Assembly (NCBI GenBank): GCA_025360125.1
Contig: JANYCU010000047.1
Coordinates: forward strand, 61,749-125,748
Reading direction: 5' to 3'
DNA length: 64,000 bases
Source of the DNA: Armatimonadota bacterium
GTDB taxonomy: Bacteria; Armatimonadota; Fimbriimonadia; Fimbriimonadales; Fimbriimonadaceae
Positions 8,316 through 16,945 of this stretch are shown piece by piece (the first letter of the stretch is position 1; every line of letters begins with the position of its first letter). Under the pieces are notes generated by a model. It had not been told where the DNA came from. It worked only from the letters and a program-made list of their open reading frames with translations, and searched no databases. The translations under genes and the position numbers were made by a program.

Positions 8316-9514
8316 ATTTCGCATCCATTCCTGAAGCCATTGAAGACCTAAAGCGCGGCAAAATGATCATCGTTGTCGATGATCCTGACCGCGAGAATGA
8401 AGGCGACCTCGTTTGCGCAGGAGAAACCTGCACGCCCGAAATCATGAACTTCATGATCAAATACGGTCGGGGGGTTCCATTCATTCCAACCACAGCGGAA
8501 CGGCTTGAGGAACTTCAGATTCCGATGATGACCAAGCAAAACACGGCTCGCCACGGGACTGCCATGGCGGAGACGGTTGATGCTATTCCGGGTGCTTCGA
8601 CCGGGGTCAGCGCGTTTGATCGGGCGCTTACTGTAAAGGTCTTTGTCGATGACAACGCTCAGCCTTCCGATTTAGGACGACCTGGACATATCATTCCCCT
8701 CCGAGCCGTACCTGGTGGAGTTTTGCGCCGTGCGGGGCATACTGAGGCCATAACGGACCTTTGTGTTTTGGCGGGATTTAAGCCAGTCGGTGTTGGATGC
8801 GAAATCCTCAATGAAGACGGCACCATGATGCGGCTCGACGGTCTGGTTCCATACGCCAAAGAGCACGACCTAAAGATCGTTACGATCGCCGACCTGATCG
8901 CATACCGAAGGCATAACGAAGTTTTGATTCAGCGCAAGGCAGGCCCGATTGACTTTCCGACAAAGCACGGCCACTTTAAGCTTTATGCTTACGAGCCGAC
9001 GGTTGAACGGGATCCTTATGTGGCGATTGTGAAAGGCGATGTCTGCACCGAAGAGCCAGTTTTGGTTCGAATGCATTCTTCATGCCTGACCGGAGACCTG
9101 CTTGGGTCGCTTCGGTGTGACTGTGGTGACCAACTCGAAATGGCTCTGCAAAACATTGAAAAGGAAGGGCGAGGAGTGGTGGTTTATATTCAGCAAGAGG
9201 GTCGTGGCATTGGTCTGATCAACAAATTGCGGGCCTATGAATTGCAAGATCAGGGGATGGATACGGTTGAGGCCAACGTGGCTCTTGGATTCAAGGCCGA
9301 CTCGCGCGACTACTCGCTTGGCGCTCAACTCTTGGCGGACCTGGGGATTCGCAAGATTCGCCTCATGACGAATAACCCGGCGAAACGAGCCGGCTTACAG
9401 GGCTACGGGCTCGAAATTGTCGAGTATGTGCCAGTCATCGCGGAGCCCGAAGAACATCGCGAAAAGTATCTGGCTACCAAGCGCGACAAGATGGATCATA
9501 TATTGCCGAATTAA
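8312..9514 (+). CDS. ribBA: Bifunctional DHBP synthase / GTP cyclohydrolase II
   Basis: Two steps of riboflavin synthesis: ribulose-5-phosphate to 3,4-dihydroxy-2-butanone-4-phosphate (residues about 1-200, DDPDRENEGD and RAGHTEA) and GTP to the pyrimidine precursor (about 205-400). The cyclohydrolase half has the zinc site SSCLTGDLLGSLRCDCGDQL, QQEGRGIGL and TNNPAKR. 400 residues, as usual for the fusion. The N-terminal half is somewhat divergent around GVPFIPTTAERLEEL, where most relatives have a Cys-Val-Pro-Leu stretch. Coupled to prcB by an ATGA overlap although functionally unrelated; ribH lies 23 kb away. Confidence 0.93.
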   Translation: MNFASIPEAIEDLKRGKMIIVVDDPDRENEGDLVCAGETCTPEIMNFMIKYGRGVPFIPTTAERLEELQIPMMTKQNTARHGTAMAETVDAIPGASTGVSAFDRALTVKVFVDDNAQPSDLGRPGHIIPLRAVPGGVLRRAGHTEAITDLCVLAGFKPVGVGCEILNEDGTMMRLDGLVPYAKEHDLKIVTIADLIAYRRHNEVLIQRKAGPIDFPTKHGHFKLYAYEPTVERDPYVAIVKGDVCTEEPVLVRMHSSCLTGDLLGSLRCDCGDQLEMALQNIEKEGRGVVVYIQQEGRGIGLINKLRAYELQDQGMDTVEANVALGFKADSRDYSLGAQLLADLGIRKIRLMTNNPAKRAGLQGYGLEIVEYVPVIAEPEEHREKYLATKRDKMDHILPN

Positions 9515-9522
9515 GGGCGAGG

Positions 9523-9555
9523 GCGAGGGCGATCGCAAGGAAATGCGGCCCTCGC
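9523..9555. terminator. Possible hairpin between ribBA and a convergent gene
   Basis: GCGAGGGC at 9523-9530 pairs perfectly with GCCCTCGC at 9548-9555. A GGGCGA unit is iterated just before it. No T-tract follows on the plus strand, so termination activity is uncertain. Confidence 0.35.
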
Positions 9556-9563
9556 TATCGGCT

Positions 9564-10307
9564 TTAAAGCAGCTTTTTCAGATTCTCGAATGAGACTCGG
9601 CATGAGTCGATTGGCGTTCGGTCGCCATATTGCTCTTGCTCGATCACAATCCATTCGGCACCTGCGACGCCGAGAGCCTTGATGCACTCCGCAAATGGAA
9701 CTTTTCCTTCGCCAATGGATTCGCCGTTGAACGGATATTCCTTGAAATGAATGGTGGTTCCTCGTCCGGGAAAATCCCCTAGCGGTTGGACAGGATCGCT
9801 TCCACCGTGCATCGCATTGGCCGTGTCGAACTGCAGGATGAATGAATCTGGCGTGTTCTCGCCCAAAATGTACCAAGTCGATCGTCCGTCGTCGAGCGGC
9901 TTCATATCCGCGTCGTGGGCATGAAATCCGAGTCGGAAACCGTCTGCCTCAACTTTTGCGGTTAGCTTTGTGAGCCGCTCGGCGGTTAACAACGTTGCTT
10001 CGGCGGTCGAGTGAAGTTCGAGTGGAAGCCAAGGAATAATGATGTTTTTGGTTCGGAGGGTCGCGTGAGTCTTGATCGTCTCGGCATAGTTCTCGTCGTC
10101 GAGCAAGCTTATTGCAGTATGCGTTCCCGAACATTCTAGGCCCAAGTCATCCATGATTGACCGAAGTTCGGAAGCGGGATGTCCGTGATAGCCCGCAAAT
10201 TCGACGGCATCAAACCCAATGCCCGCAACTTGCTTGAGAATGCCGGGAAAATCCTTTGGCGCGTCGTCGCGAAGCGAATATAGCTGAAGTGAAATCGGAA
10301 GGCTCAT
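9564..10307 (-). CDS. Sugar phosphate isomerase/epimerase family TIM-barrel protein
   Basis: Xylose-isomerase-like TIM barrel (AP endonuclease 2 superfamily). 247 residues. The N-terminal strand ISLQLYSLRDDAP, then FDAVEFAGYHG, LGFHAHDADM (metal-type His and Asp) and IVIEQEQYG at the C-terminus are typical of this group, which binds a divalent metal and acts on small sugars. The specific substrate cannot be told from sequence. Single gene, convergent with ribBA. Confidence 0.75.
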   Translation of the reverse strand: MSLPISLQLYSLRDDAPKDFPGILKQVAGIGFDAVEFAGYHGHPASELRSIMDDLGLECSGTHTAISLLDDENYAETIKTHATLRTKNIIIPWLPLELHSTAEATLLTAERLTKLTAKVEADGFRLGFHAHDADMKPLDDGRSTWYILGENTPDSFILQFDTANAMHGGSDPVQPLGDFPGRGTTIHFKEYPFNGESIGEGKVPFAECIKALGVAGAEWIVIEQEQYGDRTPIDSCRVSFENLKKLL

Positions 10308-10328
10308 TGAGCCGTTATTTTACTATTT

Positions 10329-10358
10329 TTGTCATACCGCCAGAAAGAAAACTATAAT
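10329..10358 (+). promoter_or_regulatory. Strong promoter giving a probable leaderless mRNA
   Basis: TTGTCA at 10329-10334 and a consensus TATAAT at 10353-10358, spaced 18 bp. The ATG at 10365 lies only 6 bases beyond the -10 box, so transcription should start at or next to the start codon. Confidence 0.65.
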
Positions 10359-10364
10359 TGAGAT

Positions 10365-11438
10365 ATGCGATTCGCTTTTCCCAAATTAGTCGTTATGATC
10401 GGCCTCATCCTCGGAGCAATTTTCGCCTATGGCGACGGCATTGGTCCTGGCTCGACGCCTCCAGCCCTTGACGTCAAAACTTGGTACAAAGGATCGGCGG
10501 TTACCGAGTTTGAGCAAAACAAGACTTATGTCGTCGAATTTTGGGCCACTTGGTGCGGTCCTTGCATCCAAAGCATCCCTCACCTCACTGAAATGGCTAA
10601 AAAGAATACAGACGTCACTTTCATTGGTATCAGCATTTGGGAAGACGACAAGGATTCAAACATCAAGAATTTCATCGACAAAATGGGTGAAAAAATGGAC
10701 TATCATGTCGGCTATTCGGGCAACAAAACTGGCATGTCGGTTTCGTGGATGGAAGCAGCTGGGCAAAACGGAATTCCTGCCGCCTTCATCATCAAAAACA
10801 ACGCGATCCAATGGATTGGCCACCCGATAGAAATGGAGAAGCCGCTAGAAGAAATCAAAGCTGGAACATTTGATCGAGCAGCTTTTAAGGCCGCGTTCGA
10901 GAAAGGAGTCGCAGCAACTCGAACTGCGATCAAAATTCAAAGCGAGCAGACCGCTATCAACGTGTTAATAAAGGCGGGCAAGCTGAGCGAGGCTCACACA
11001 AGAATCGATCAGTTTGAAGCGAAAAACCCACCGTTAAAGCTTGACGATACGCGATTTTTGTTGATGTCCAAACAAGACGTGAAAGCGTGGACAGCATTGG
11101 TGAAGAAAACAGCGGAGAAATCCGATTCTGACTCAACCCAAAGGCTGTTCTCATTCGCGATGGATCAGACTCAAAAGGACGGCAACCTGGCTCAAGGCAA
11201 CTTGGTCATGGAGACTTCGCTCAAATACGCGAAGAAGGATGACGTGATGCGGTTCTATCTAGCGGCCGTGTTTTACGACGATTCGAACAATTCGAAGAAG
11301 GCGCTCGATTGTATGGACAAAGCTTTGGTAGCCTTCCCGCTTAGCGGGATCAAGGGCAATAAGCAGGCCAAGGAAGATTTCGAAAAAATGAGAGCAGCGT
11401 TTGCCGCAAAGGTTAGCGGCAAGTCAAAGGGTAATTAG
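10365..11438 (+). CDS. Secreted TlpA/ResA-like thioredoxin-fold protein
   Basis: Exported thiol-disulfide oxidoreductase. Residues 1-22 form a signal peptide; residues about 35-165 are a TlpA-like thioredoxin fold with the active site WATWCGPC and the Pro-containing loop NGIPAAFI. The remaining 190 residues are helical and resemble TPR-like repeats, an extension common in Planctomycetes and Armatimonadetes relatives. 357 residues. Probably reduces or oxidises periplasmic thiols; substrate unknown. Monocistronic between its own promoter and the terminator at 11456. Confidence 0.82.
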   Translation: MRFAFPKLVVMIGLILGAIFAYGDGIGPGSTPPALDVKTWYKGSAVTEFEQNKTYVVEFWATWCGPCIQSIPHLTEMAKKNTDVTFIGISIWEDDKDSNIKNFIDKMGEKMDYHVGYSGNKTGMSVSWMEAAGQNGIPAAFIIKNNAIQWIGHPIEMEKPLEEIKAGTFDRAAFKAAFEKGVAATRTAIKIQSEQTAINVLIKAGKLSEAHTRIDQFEAKNPPLKLDDTRFLLMSKQDVKAWTALVKKTAEKSDSDSTQRLFSFAMDQTQKDGNLAQGNLVMETSLKYAKKDDVMRFYLAAVFYDDSNNSKKALDCMDKALVAFPLSGIKGNKQAKEDFEKMRAAFAAKVSGKSKGN

Positions 11439-11455
11439 TTCGATATCGAAACGTA

Positions 11456-11492
11456 AATGGCCCTGAGCTTTTTGCTCAGGGCCATTCTTTTT
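11456..11492. terminator. Bidirectional intrinsic terminator
   Basis: Perfect 13-bp stem (arms 11456-11468 and 11474-11486, GGCCCTGAGC core) with a TTTTT loop and a T-rich tail; A-rich on the other side. Serves the convergent TlpA-like gene and prfA. Confidence 0.85.
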
Positions 11493-11505
11493 AGCACGGT
11501 CTTTT

Positions 11506-12573
11506 TTACGCCGCTTCTTCGTCTTCGGCTAGCTTTCGGGCCTGGTCATCTTGGATCAATCCATCCAGCATTTGCTGCATATCGCCATCCAAAAACGCGC
11601 CAAGATTGTGAATCGTCAGCTTTATTCGGTGATCAGTAATCCGGCTTTCGGGGAAGTTATAGGTTCGAATCTTCTCTGATCGGTCGCCCGTGCCGATCTG
11701 TCCCTTCCTCATTCCCGACCGCTCTGCTTGAGCTTCTTCCATCCTCATTTTGAGCAAGTTAGCTCGCAGGACTTCCATCGCTCGAATTTTATTTTGGGCT
11801 TGACTCCGCTCATCCTGACAGGTGCTCACGATGCCCGACGGCCGATGGATAATTCGAATCGCCGTTTCGTTCTTCTGCATATGTTGACCACCCGCCGACG
11901 ACGAACAGAACGTTGAAATTTCAAGATCCTTCGGGTCAATATACACGTCGACTTCATCCGCTTCGGGCAAAACTGCAACCGTTACCGTCGAAGTATGAAT
12001 ACGTCCCTGGCTCTCGGTCGCGGGAACTCGCTGTACTCGGTGGACACCGGACTCAAACTTAAGCTGAGAATAAGCACCGATCTGGTCAACTTTAAAAACA
12101 ACTCTCGACAAGCCGCCGATTCCACTCTCTTCGTGATCCATCACCGAAACCTTCCATCGTTGACGCTCACAGTAGCGCGTATACATTCGGAATAATTCGT
12201 TGGCAAATAGGCCTGCTTCGTCGCCACCTGCGGCCGGTCGAATTTCGACGATAACTGGCTTGTCATCGTAAGGGTCCTTAGGGACCAACATGGTTTTGAG
12301 TTTAGCTTCCAGATCCGTTCGCTTTGACCTTAGCGGTTCGATTTCCTCTTGCGCCAATTCCCTCATTTCTGGGTCCGACAACATTTCTTCGGCCTGGCTG
12401 AGGTCATCGAGAACTTTTCGATACTCTCGAATTGTCATAACAATAGGCTCAAGGTCGGACCTTAATTTGCCTAATCGCTGCATCTCTTTGGGGTTCGAGA
12501 CAATACCCATGTCGTTGAAGTCGGCTTCAACGGCATCAAACTTTTTTTCGATCTCATGCAGCTTCAGAATCAT
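11506..12573 (-). CDS. prfA: Peptide chain release factor 1
   Basis: Recognises UAA/UAG stop codons and releases the peptide. 355 residues. The catalytic GGQ lies in SSAGGQHMQKNE (about residue 230), and the stop-codon-reading tripeptide PAT (in RVPATESQGR) marks RF1 rather than RF2 (SPF). The N-terminal coiled region and the C-terminal helical domain are complete. Ends beside the bidirectional terminator. Confidence 0.95.
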   Translation of the reverse strand: MILKLHEIEKKFDAVEADFNDMGIVSNPKEMQRLGKLRSDLEPIVMTIREYRKVLDDLSQAEEMLSDPEMRELAQEEIEPLRSKRTDLEAKLKTMLVPKDPYDDKPVIVEIRPAAGGDEAGLFANELFRMYTRYCERQRWKVSVMDHEESGIGGLSRVVFKVDQIGAYSQLKFESGVHRVQRVPATESQGRIHTSTVTVAVLPEADEVDVYIDPKDLEISTFCSSSAGGQHMQKNETAIRIIHRPSGIVSTCQDERSQAQNKIRAMEVLRANLLKMRMEEAQAERSGMRKGQIGTGDRSEKIRTYNFPESRITDHRIKLTIHNLGAFLDGDMQQMLDGLIQDDQARKLAEDEEAA

Positions 12574-12659
12574 CGAGGTGGACCTTAGTGTACCGTTCAG
12601 GCTGAATCAGTCACCTATTTCTTGACTCCTACGCGTACGAAACTGTTGCGGGATCAAGC

Positions 12660-14318
12660 TCAAGCCGCTTCAAGATGCCGACTTTGGCAAACTTTGACCG
12701 TGTTCCGACCCGCGTTCTTTGCTTCGTACAACGCCATGTCTGCATCGTGTAACACGTCGTAAAATGACTCATTTCCACGACGCACTTCACTTAAGCCCAT
12801 ACTGACGGTCAGGTTGATGTCACCGATGACATCAGCGGTAGGAATCTCCGAAATCGAATCCATCAGCCGCTTCGCAACAATCAGCGCACCCTTAACATCC
12901 GTGTCGTGATGAATAATACAAAACTCTTCACCACCTAGCCTTCCGAAGACGTCAAACCTTCGAAGGTGGCCTTGGCAGCACTTCGTCAAACGTCGCAAGA
13001 TTTCGTCTCCCGCAGCGTGGCCAAAGCCGTCATTGATTCGCTTAAAGAAATCGACATCCAAAATCGTCACGACAAAGGGCGCTCCCACGTGGCGATGGCG
13101 CTCCATTTCTAGGGTTCCATCATTGACTAACTGTCGTCGATTTACAGCGCCAGTTAGGTCGTCAGTCGATGCCATTCTCATGAGCTCTTTTTGCAACCGT
13201 GACTGCTGCTCAAGAGCGCATTCCAAATCATTGTTGATCGTAGCGAGTTCGTCGTTCTTTCGACGGGCCAAATTCGCTTCAGCCTGAACCATCTCGATTC
13301 GGTGAAACGCTTGCAGATCTCTCATTCGATTTTCCGATTGCTCGCCAACCAGCTTTTCTTTCAGCTTCAAATGTTGGAATAAGTGCGCCAAAGACTTCTT
13401 GTAGAGTCCAAGCTCTTGCTCGACATAAGCCATTCGTTCGAGCGATCGGCACTCCGACATGACATATCCGGTTGATTGCGCATAGCGATAGCTTCGGTGG
13501 AAAGTCCGCAAAGCGGAGGTGTACTTGCCGTATTTTGTATAAATTTCACCAAGATCTAACAACATCGAAGAGATCATCGGAGCTTGAAAATGCTTAGCCG
13601 CCAAAATCCTTGCTCGTCGAATCTCAAAAATGGCTTCTTTATACAGGCCACGATCGGAGAAAATCAAAGCCAAGCTTGAGTGGCTGTCACATGCAGCCGA
13701 AATATTCTCAACTTTAAGGAGGGCTTCTCGAGAGATTCGTAATTCTTCAATCCAGTTGGCATTTGGGTCCTTGATCGCATGAAGTTTTGCTCGGGCATTT
13801 CGTGCTTGCCAATAGATTGCCTCGTTAACTCCGTCCTTGGCCTCATCCATCGCCATTTCGTAATATCGAATGGCCGCATCAACGTCTTTACGCTCTTCCG
13901 AGTTGACGCCCATGTTATAAACAGCAATCACCGCAACATACAAATTCTCTGATTTGGTGGCCTTTTCGTAGGCATCTTTCAACACCAAGAGACTCTGCTC
14001 GTACCATCCGACATGGTGATAGTAGCAAAAGACGGTCATGAGGGCACTGGCTACTGCGCTCGTATCGCCTTCTTGCTCAAGAATTGCAATCGCCTGATTG
14101 GCGAGCATTAAGGCTTCCACCGGGTTAATCTTCGCTTCAATCGCGGCCAGGGTCCGAATAGCGTGTCCAATGCCAAGCTGATACTCTATAGCCTCAGCCT
14201 GCATCAAGATCTGATTCGTTAGCTCTCGAGCAGCCACTGGGTCAGAAGCACGAAGAAGGTACGCCTGATTATTCAGTGCGTCGATTTCATCGTTTATGGT
14301 TCGATCAATGTCGTGCAA
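12660..14318 (-). CDS. TPR-domain diguanylate cyclase
   Basis: Makes c-di-GMP from two GTP. 552 residues: about 350 residues of tetratricopeptide-like helical repeats, a short coiled linker, then a GGDEF domain (about 380-545). The active-site loop reads GGEEF, a functional variant. RRFD lies five residues before it, matching the RxxD product-inhibition site, so feedback control is likely. No transmembrane segment, hence cytoplasmic with the TPR part as sensor or adaptor. Start is TTG preceded closely by GGGAGGAAGG. Confidence 0.85.
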   Translation of the reverse strand: MHDIDRTINDEIDALNNQAYLLRASDPVAARELTNQILMQAEAIEYQLGIGHAIRTLAAIEAKINPVEALMLANQAIAILEQEGDTSAVASALMTVFCYYHHVGWYEQSLLVLKDAYEKATKSENLYVAVIAVYNMGVNSEERKDVDAAIRYYEMAMDEAKDGVNEAIYWQARNARAKLHAIKDPNANWIEELRISREALLKVENISAACDSHSSLALIFSDRGLYKEAIFEIRRARILAAKHFQAPMISSMLLDLGEIYTKYGKYTSALRTFHRSYRYAQSTGYVMSECRSLERMAYVEQELGLYKKSLAHLFQHLKLKEKLVGEQSENRMRDLQAFHRIEMVQAEANLARRKNDELATINNDLECALEQQSRLQKELMRMASTDDLTGAVNRRQLVNDGTLEMERHRHVGAPFVVTILDVDFFKRINDGFGHAAGDEILRRLTKCCQGHLRRFDVFGRLGGEEFCIIHHDTDVKGALIVAKRLMDSISEIPTADVIGDINLTVSMGLSEVRRGNESFYDVLHDADMALYEAKNAGRNTVKVCQSRHLEAA

Positions 14319-14402
14319 CCTTCCTCCCTTTTCCCCATGGAGGATGTGCCACCTTTGAACTTCCAGAAAGGGACTATAATTACCAGGTTTTTTGAATAAA
14401 CC

Positions 14403-14840
14403 TTACTCGGCACGCTTCTTGATAGCTTCAGCCGCCGCCTCAAGCTGAGTTCGGAAAAGGTAAAGGACGAGTTTCTTCACCAATGGTCCCAGCGTGGGAA
14501 TGTTGTATTCGTAATCCAAGAACTGATCGAATCTCGTGCCACCATTCTCTTCGGTGAACGTCCAGGTCCCTTCCATCTTGTCGTAATCACCCTTCACTTG
14601 GCGAAACTTCGAACTCGTGGTCGCGTCATCCCACAGGTCCTCTTGAGTCCAGCGAACTTTGAGATTGAACTGCTTGACTAAGCCAACCCAGTCGGCGACA
14701 ACTCGATTTTCATCCCGTTCGATGATATCGAGGCTAACGACGGCCTTCATATATTCGGGATATCGTTCGCATTCTTTCGCAATTGCATAGACTTTGGCGA
14801 CCGGAGCATTGATCCAGAGGGTTGTTTCAACAGTAGGCAT
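14403..14840 (-). CDS. SRPBCC (START-like) family protein
   Basis: 145 residues of the polyketide cyclase / coenzyme-Q-binding COQ10-like fold: N-terminal VETTLWINAPVAKVYAIAKE, central WTQEDLWDD strand, C-terminal helix VKKLVLYLFRTQLEAAAEAI. Such proteins bind a hydrophobic ligand; no specific function can be assigned. Single gene, divergent from the dehydrogenase pair. Confidence 0.7.
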   Translation of the reverse strand: MPTVETTLWINAPVAKVYAIAKECERYPEYMKAVVSLDIIERDENRVVADWVGLVKQFNLKVRWTQEDLWDDATTSSKFRQVKGDYDKMEGTWTFTEENGGTRFDQFLDYEYNIPTLGPLVKKLVLYLFRTQLEAAAEAIKKRAE

Positions 14841-14901
14841 GGCTTTTGAGTCAAACTAGAGTGGACATTTGGCATTCTACCTTCGCACTTAGAGCCAATT
14901 A

Positions 14902-15957
14902 ATGTCCGATCTTTGGAATACCAGAGGCCCTATGACTGAACCACTGCCTCAAACCATGAAATCCCTGATCCTGCAAGAACCAGGACGTATCACCCTTGAA
15001 GATGTCCCAGTGCCAATTCCTGGCCACGGAGAAATTCTGATAAGGGTTAAGGCCGCAACCACCTGCGGAACCGATCTCAAAGCATTCAAACGCGGTCATT
15101 CACAAATTCCCATGCCGGGCGGATTTGGGCACGAATACTCCGGCGTCGTGGTTGCCTCGGGGACGGGAGCAAAATTCAAACCCGGACAGTCCGTCATGGG
15201 TGTCCACTCGGCCCCTTGTGGCGAATGCTATTGGTGTGAGCGTGGTCAAGAAAACCTGTGCGAAACCATCATGTCTTCAAAAGTGCTGGGCAGTTTTGCC
15301 CAGTACTTGCTTGTTCCCAAGCGGATCGTTTACAAGAACGTCTTTGAGAAACCCGAGAACATTCCCTTCGAAATCGCCAGTCTGCTCGAACCCTATGCAA
15401 GTGTGGCTCAAGGCATCCTTGAACTCAAAGACGTTATCTGCGATGACGCATCGGTTCTCATTATTGGCCCCGGCGCAATCGGCTTACTGTTCGTGGCCGC
15501 TCTGAAGGAAGTGGGAATCAGCAACATCACAGTAGCCGGACGAAACCCGGACCGATTAAAGGTCGCCGAGGCGTTTGGTGCGAAGACCGTCCTCATCAAC
15601 GAATACCAAAAGGAAGATCGCGGATTCGATATTGTCATCGAATGCACGGGGCAGGTCGAGGTGTGGGAAAAGAGCATTGACTATGTTCGGCGAGGCGGAA
15701 CGCTGATGCTATTCGGTGGCTGTGCCCCCGGAACCAAGGTCACTTACGACACGAAACGGGTCCATTACGATCAAATTTCAATCCTCAGTCCGTTCCACTT
15801 TGGAACCCAAGCAGTTCGTCAAGCCCGCATCTGGATCCTTAATTCTCAGACAGATTTGAGCTTATTGATCAGCGGAGAACGTAAACTAGAAGAAGGAGCA
15901 ACTGTTTTTCAAGATCTCGATGCTGGAAAGGGCATCAAGTTCGTATTTCGCCCATGA
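14902..15957 (+). CDS. Zinc-dependent medium-chain dehydrogenase
   Basis: NAD(P)-dependent oxidation of an alcohol or polyol. Catalytic zinc ligands are Cys in TTCGTDLKAF, His in GHEYSG and Glu in LLEPYAS; the structural zinc site is PCGECYWCERGQENLC. The Rossmann motif is LIIGPGAIGLLF. Start is uncertain: ATG at 14902, 14932 (AGAGG just upstream) or 14956; homology favours the later ones. The next gene overlaps by 4 bp and belongs to the same family, so the pair may act in one pathway (threonine/sorbitol dehydrogenase-like); substrate unknown. Confidence 0.82.
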   Translation: MSDLWNTRGPMTEPLPQTMKSLILQEPGRITLEDVPVPIPGHGEILIRVKAATTCGTDLKAFKRGHSQIPMPGGFGHEYSGVVVASGTGAKFKPGQSVMGVHSAPCGECYWCERGQENLCETIMSSKVLGSFAQYLLVPKRIVYKNVFEKPENIPFEIASLLEPYASVAQGILELKDVICDDASVLIIGPGAIGLLFVAALKEVGISNITVAGRNPDRLKVAEAFGAKTVLINEYQKEDRGFDIVIECTGQVEVWEKSIDYVRRGGTLMLFGGCAPGTKVTYDTKRVHYDQISILSPFHFGTQAVRQARIWILNSQTDLSLLISGERKLEEGATVFQDLDAGKGIKFVFRP

Positions 15958-16907
15958 AAATCGCACGCTATTTCGGAAACGGTCAGGTCAAGATTGTCGA
16001 GGAAAAGGAGCCCGCATGCCCCGAAGGTGGCCTCCTCGTTCAAACTGAAGCTTGCGGACTTTGCTCCGGCGAACTCATGTCGTGGTACATGGACAAGAAA
16101 GTCCCCCACGTCATCGGCCACGAAGTAACCGGGCTCGTACTCGAGTCCAAAGATTCTCGCTTCCCGGTTGGCAGCCGCATTTTCCCCCATCACCACGCTC
16201 CGTGCGGCAAGTGCGACTATTGCAAAACTGGCCGCTCGGTCCACTGCAAACAATGGAAAGAAACCAAGTTGCTGCCCGGCGGCATGGCTGAGCGATTTGC
16301 CGTTCCCCTCGGAAACCTCACCGACACTTTGCTGGTCAACCCGCTTCGTGCAATCGACGCTGCACTCATCGAACCGATGGCGTGCGTGATGAAATCGATC
16401 CGAACTGCAGGCTTCGCCGAAAACCCCGCCGTCATTGGAATGGGAGTCATGGGCCTGATGCACATGATCGCTCTTGGCGAGAAGGCGATCGGCTACGACA
16501 CTAACCCGCTGAGGGTCGCTTGGGCCAAGAGAACTGGGCTAGACGCTCGATCCAACGATGAAATTAAGCCCGACGCTCACGACGTGGTCTTTGTTTGCCC
16601 CGGAACCCAAGACGCATTCGACACCGCCATCAAGATGGTTCAACCCGGTGGCCGAATCTGTATGTTTGCCCCGCTATCGCCCGATGAGTCTCTCAGTATT
16701 CCGAACGACATTTACTTCCGAGATATCTCCATCCTCAGCTCTTACTCTTGCGGTCCCGAAGACACCAAGGCGGCCTGGGAAATGATCGGCAAGGGAATTC
16801 TCAAGGCAGAACAAGTCGTATCTCACTTCATCAAACTTGACGAACTTCCGGCCATGTACCTCGCGATGAAACGAGGCGAAATCCTTAAGCCGATGGTCGT
16901 TTTCTAA
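15954..16907 (+). CDS. Zinc-dependent medium-chain dehydrogenase, second of pair
   Basis: 317 residues. Cys in EACGLCSGEL, GHEVTG and EPMAC give the catalytic zinc site; PCGKCDYCKTGRSVHC is the structural zinc loop. Nucleotide-binding glycine motif is VIGMGVMGLM. Shorter than its upstream neighbour and only distantly similar, so not a recent duplicate. Translationally coupled by an ATGA overlap. Substrate not identifiable. Confidence 0.82.
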   Translation: MKIARYFGNGQVKIVEEKEPACPEGGLLVQTEACGLCSGELMSWYMDKKVPHVIGHEVTGLVLESKDSRFPVGSRIFPHHHAPCGKCDYCKTGRSVHCKQWKETKLLPGGMAERFAVPLGNLTDTLLVNPLRAIDAALIEPMACVMKSIRTAGFAENPAVIGMGVMGLMHMIALGEKAIGYDTNPLRVAWAKRTGLDARSNDEIKPDAHDVVFVCPGTQDAFDTAIKMVQPGGRICMFAPLSPDESLSIPNDIYFRDISILSSYSCGPEDTKAAWEMIGKGILKAEQVVSHFIKLDELPAMYLAMKRGEILKPMVVF

Positions 16908-16945
16908 AACTTAAGTCTATTTTGTTCGTCTAACCAGTAGCAAAC

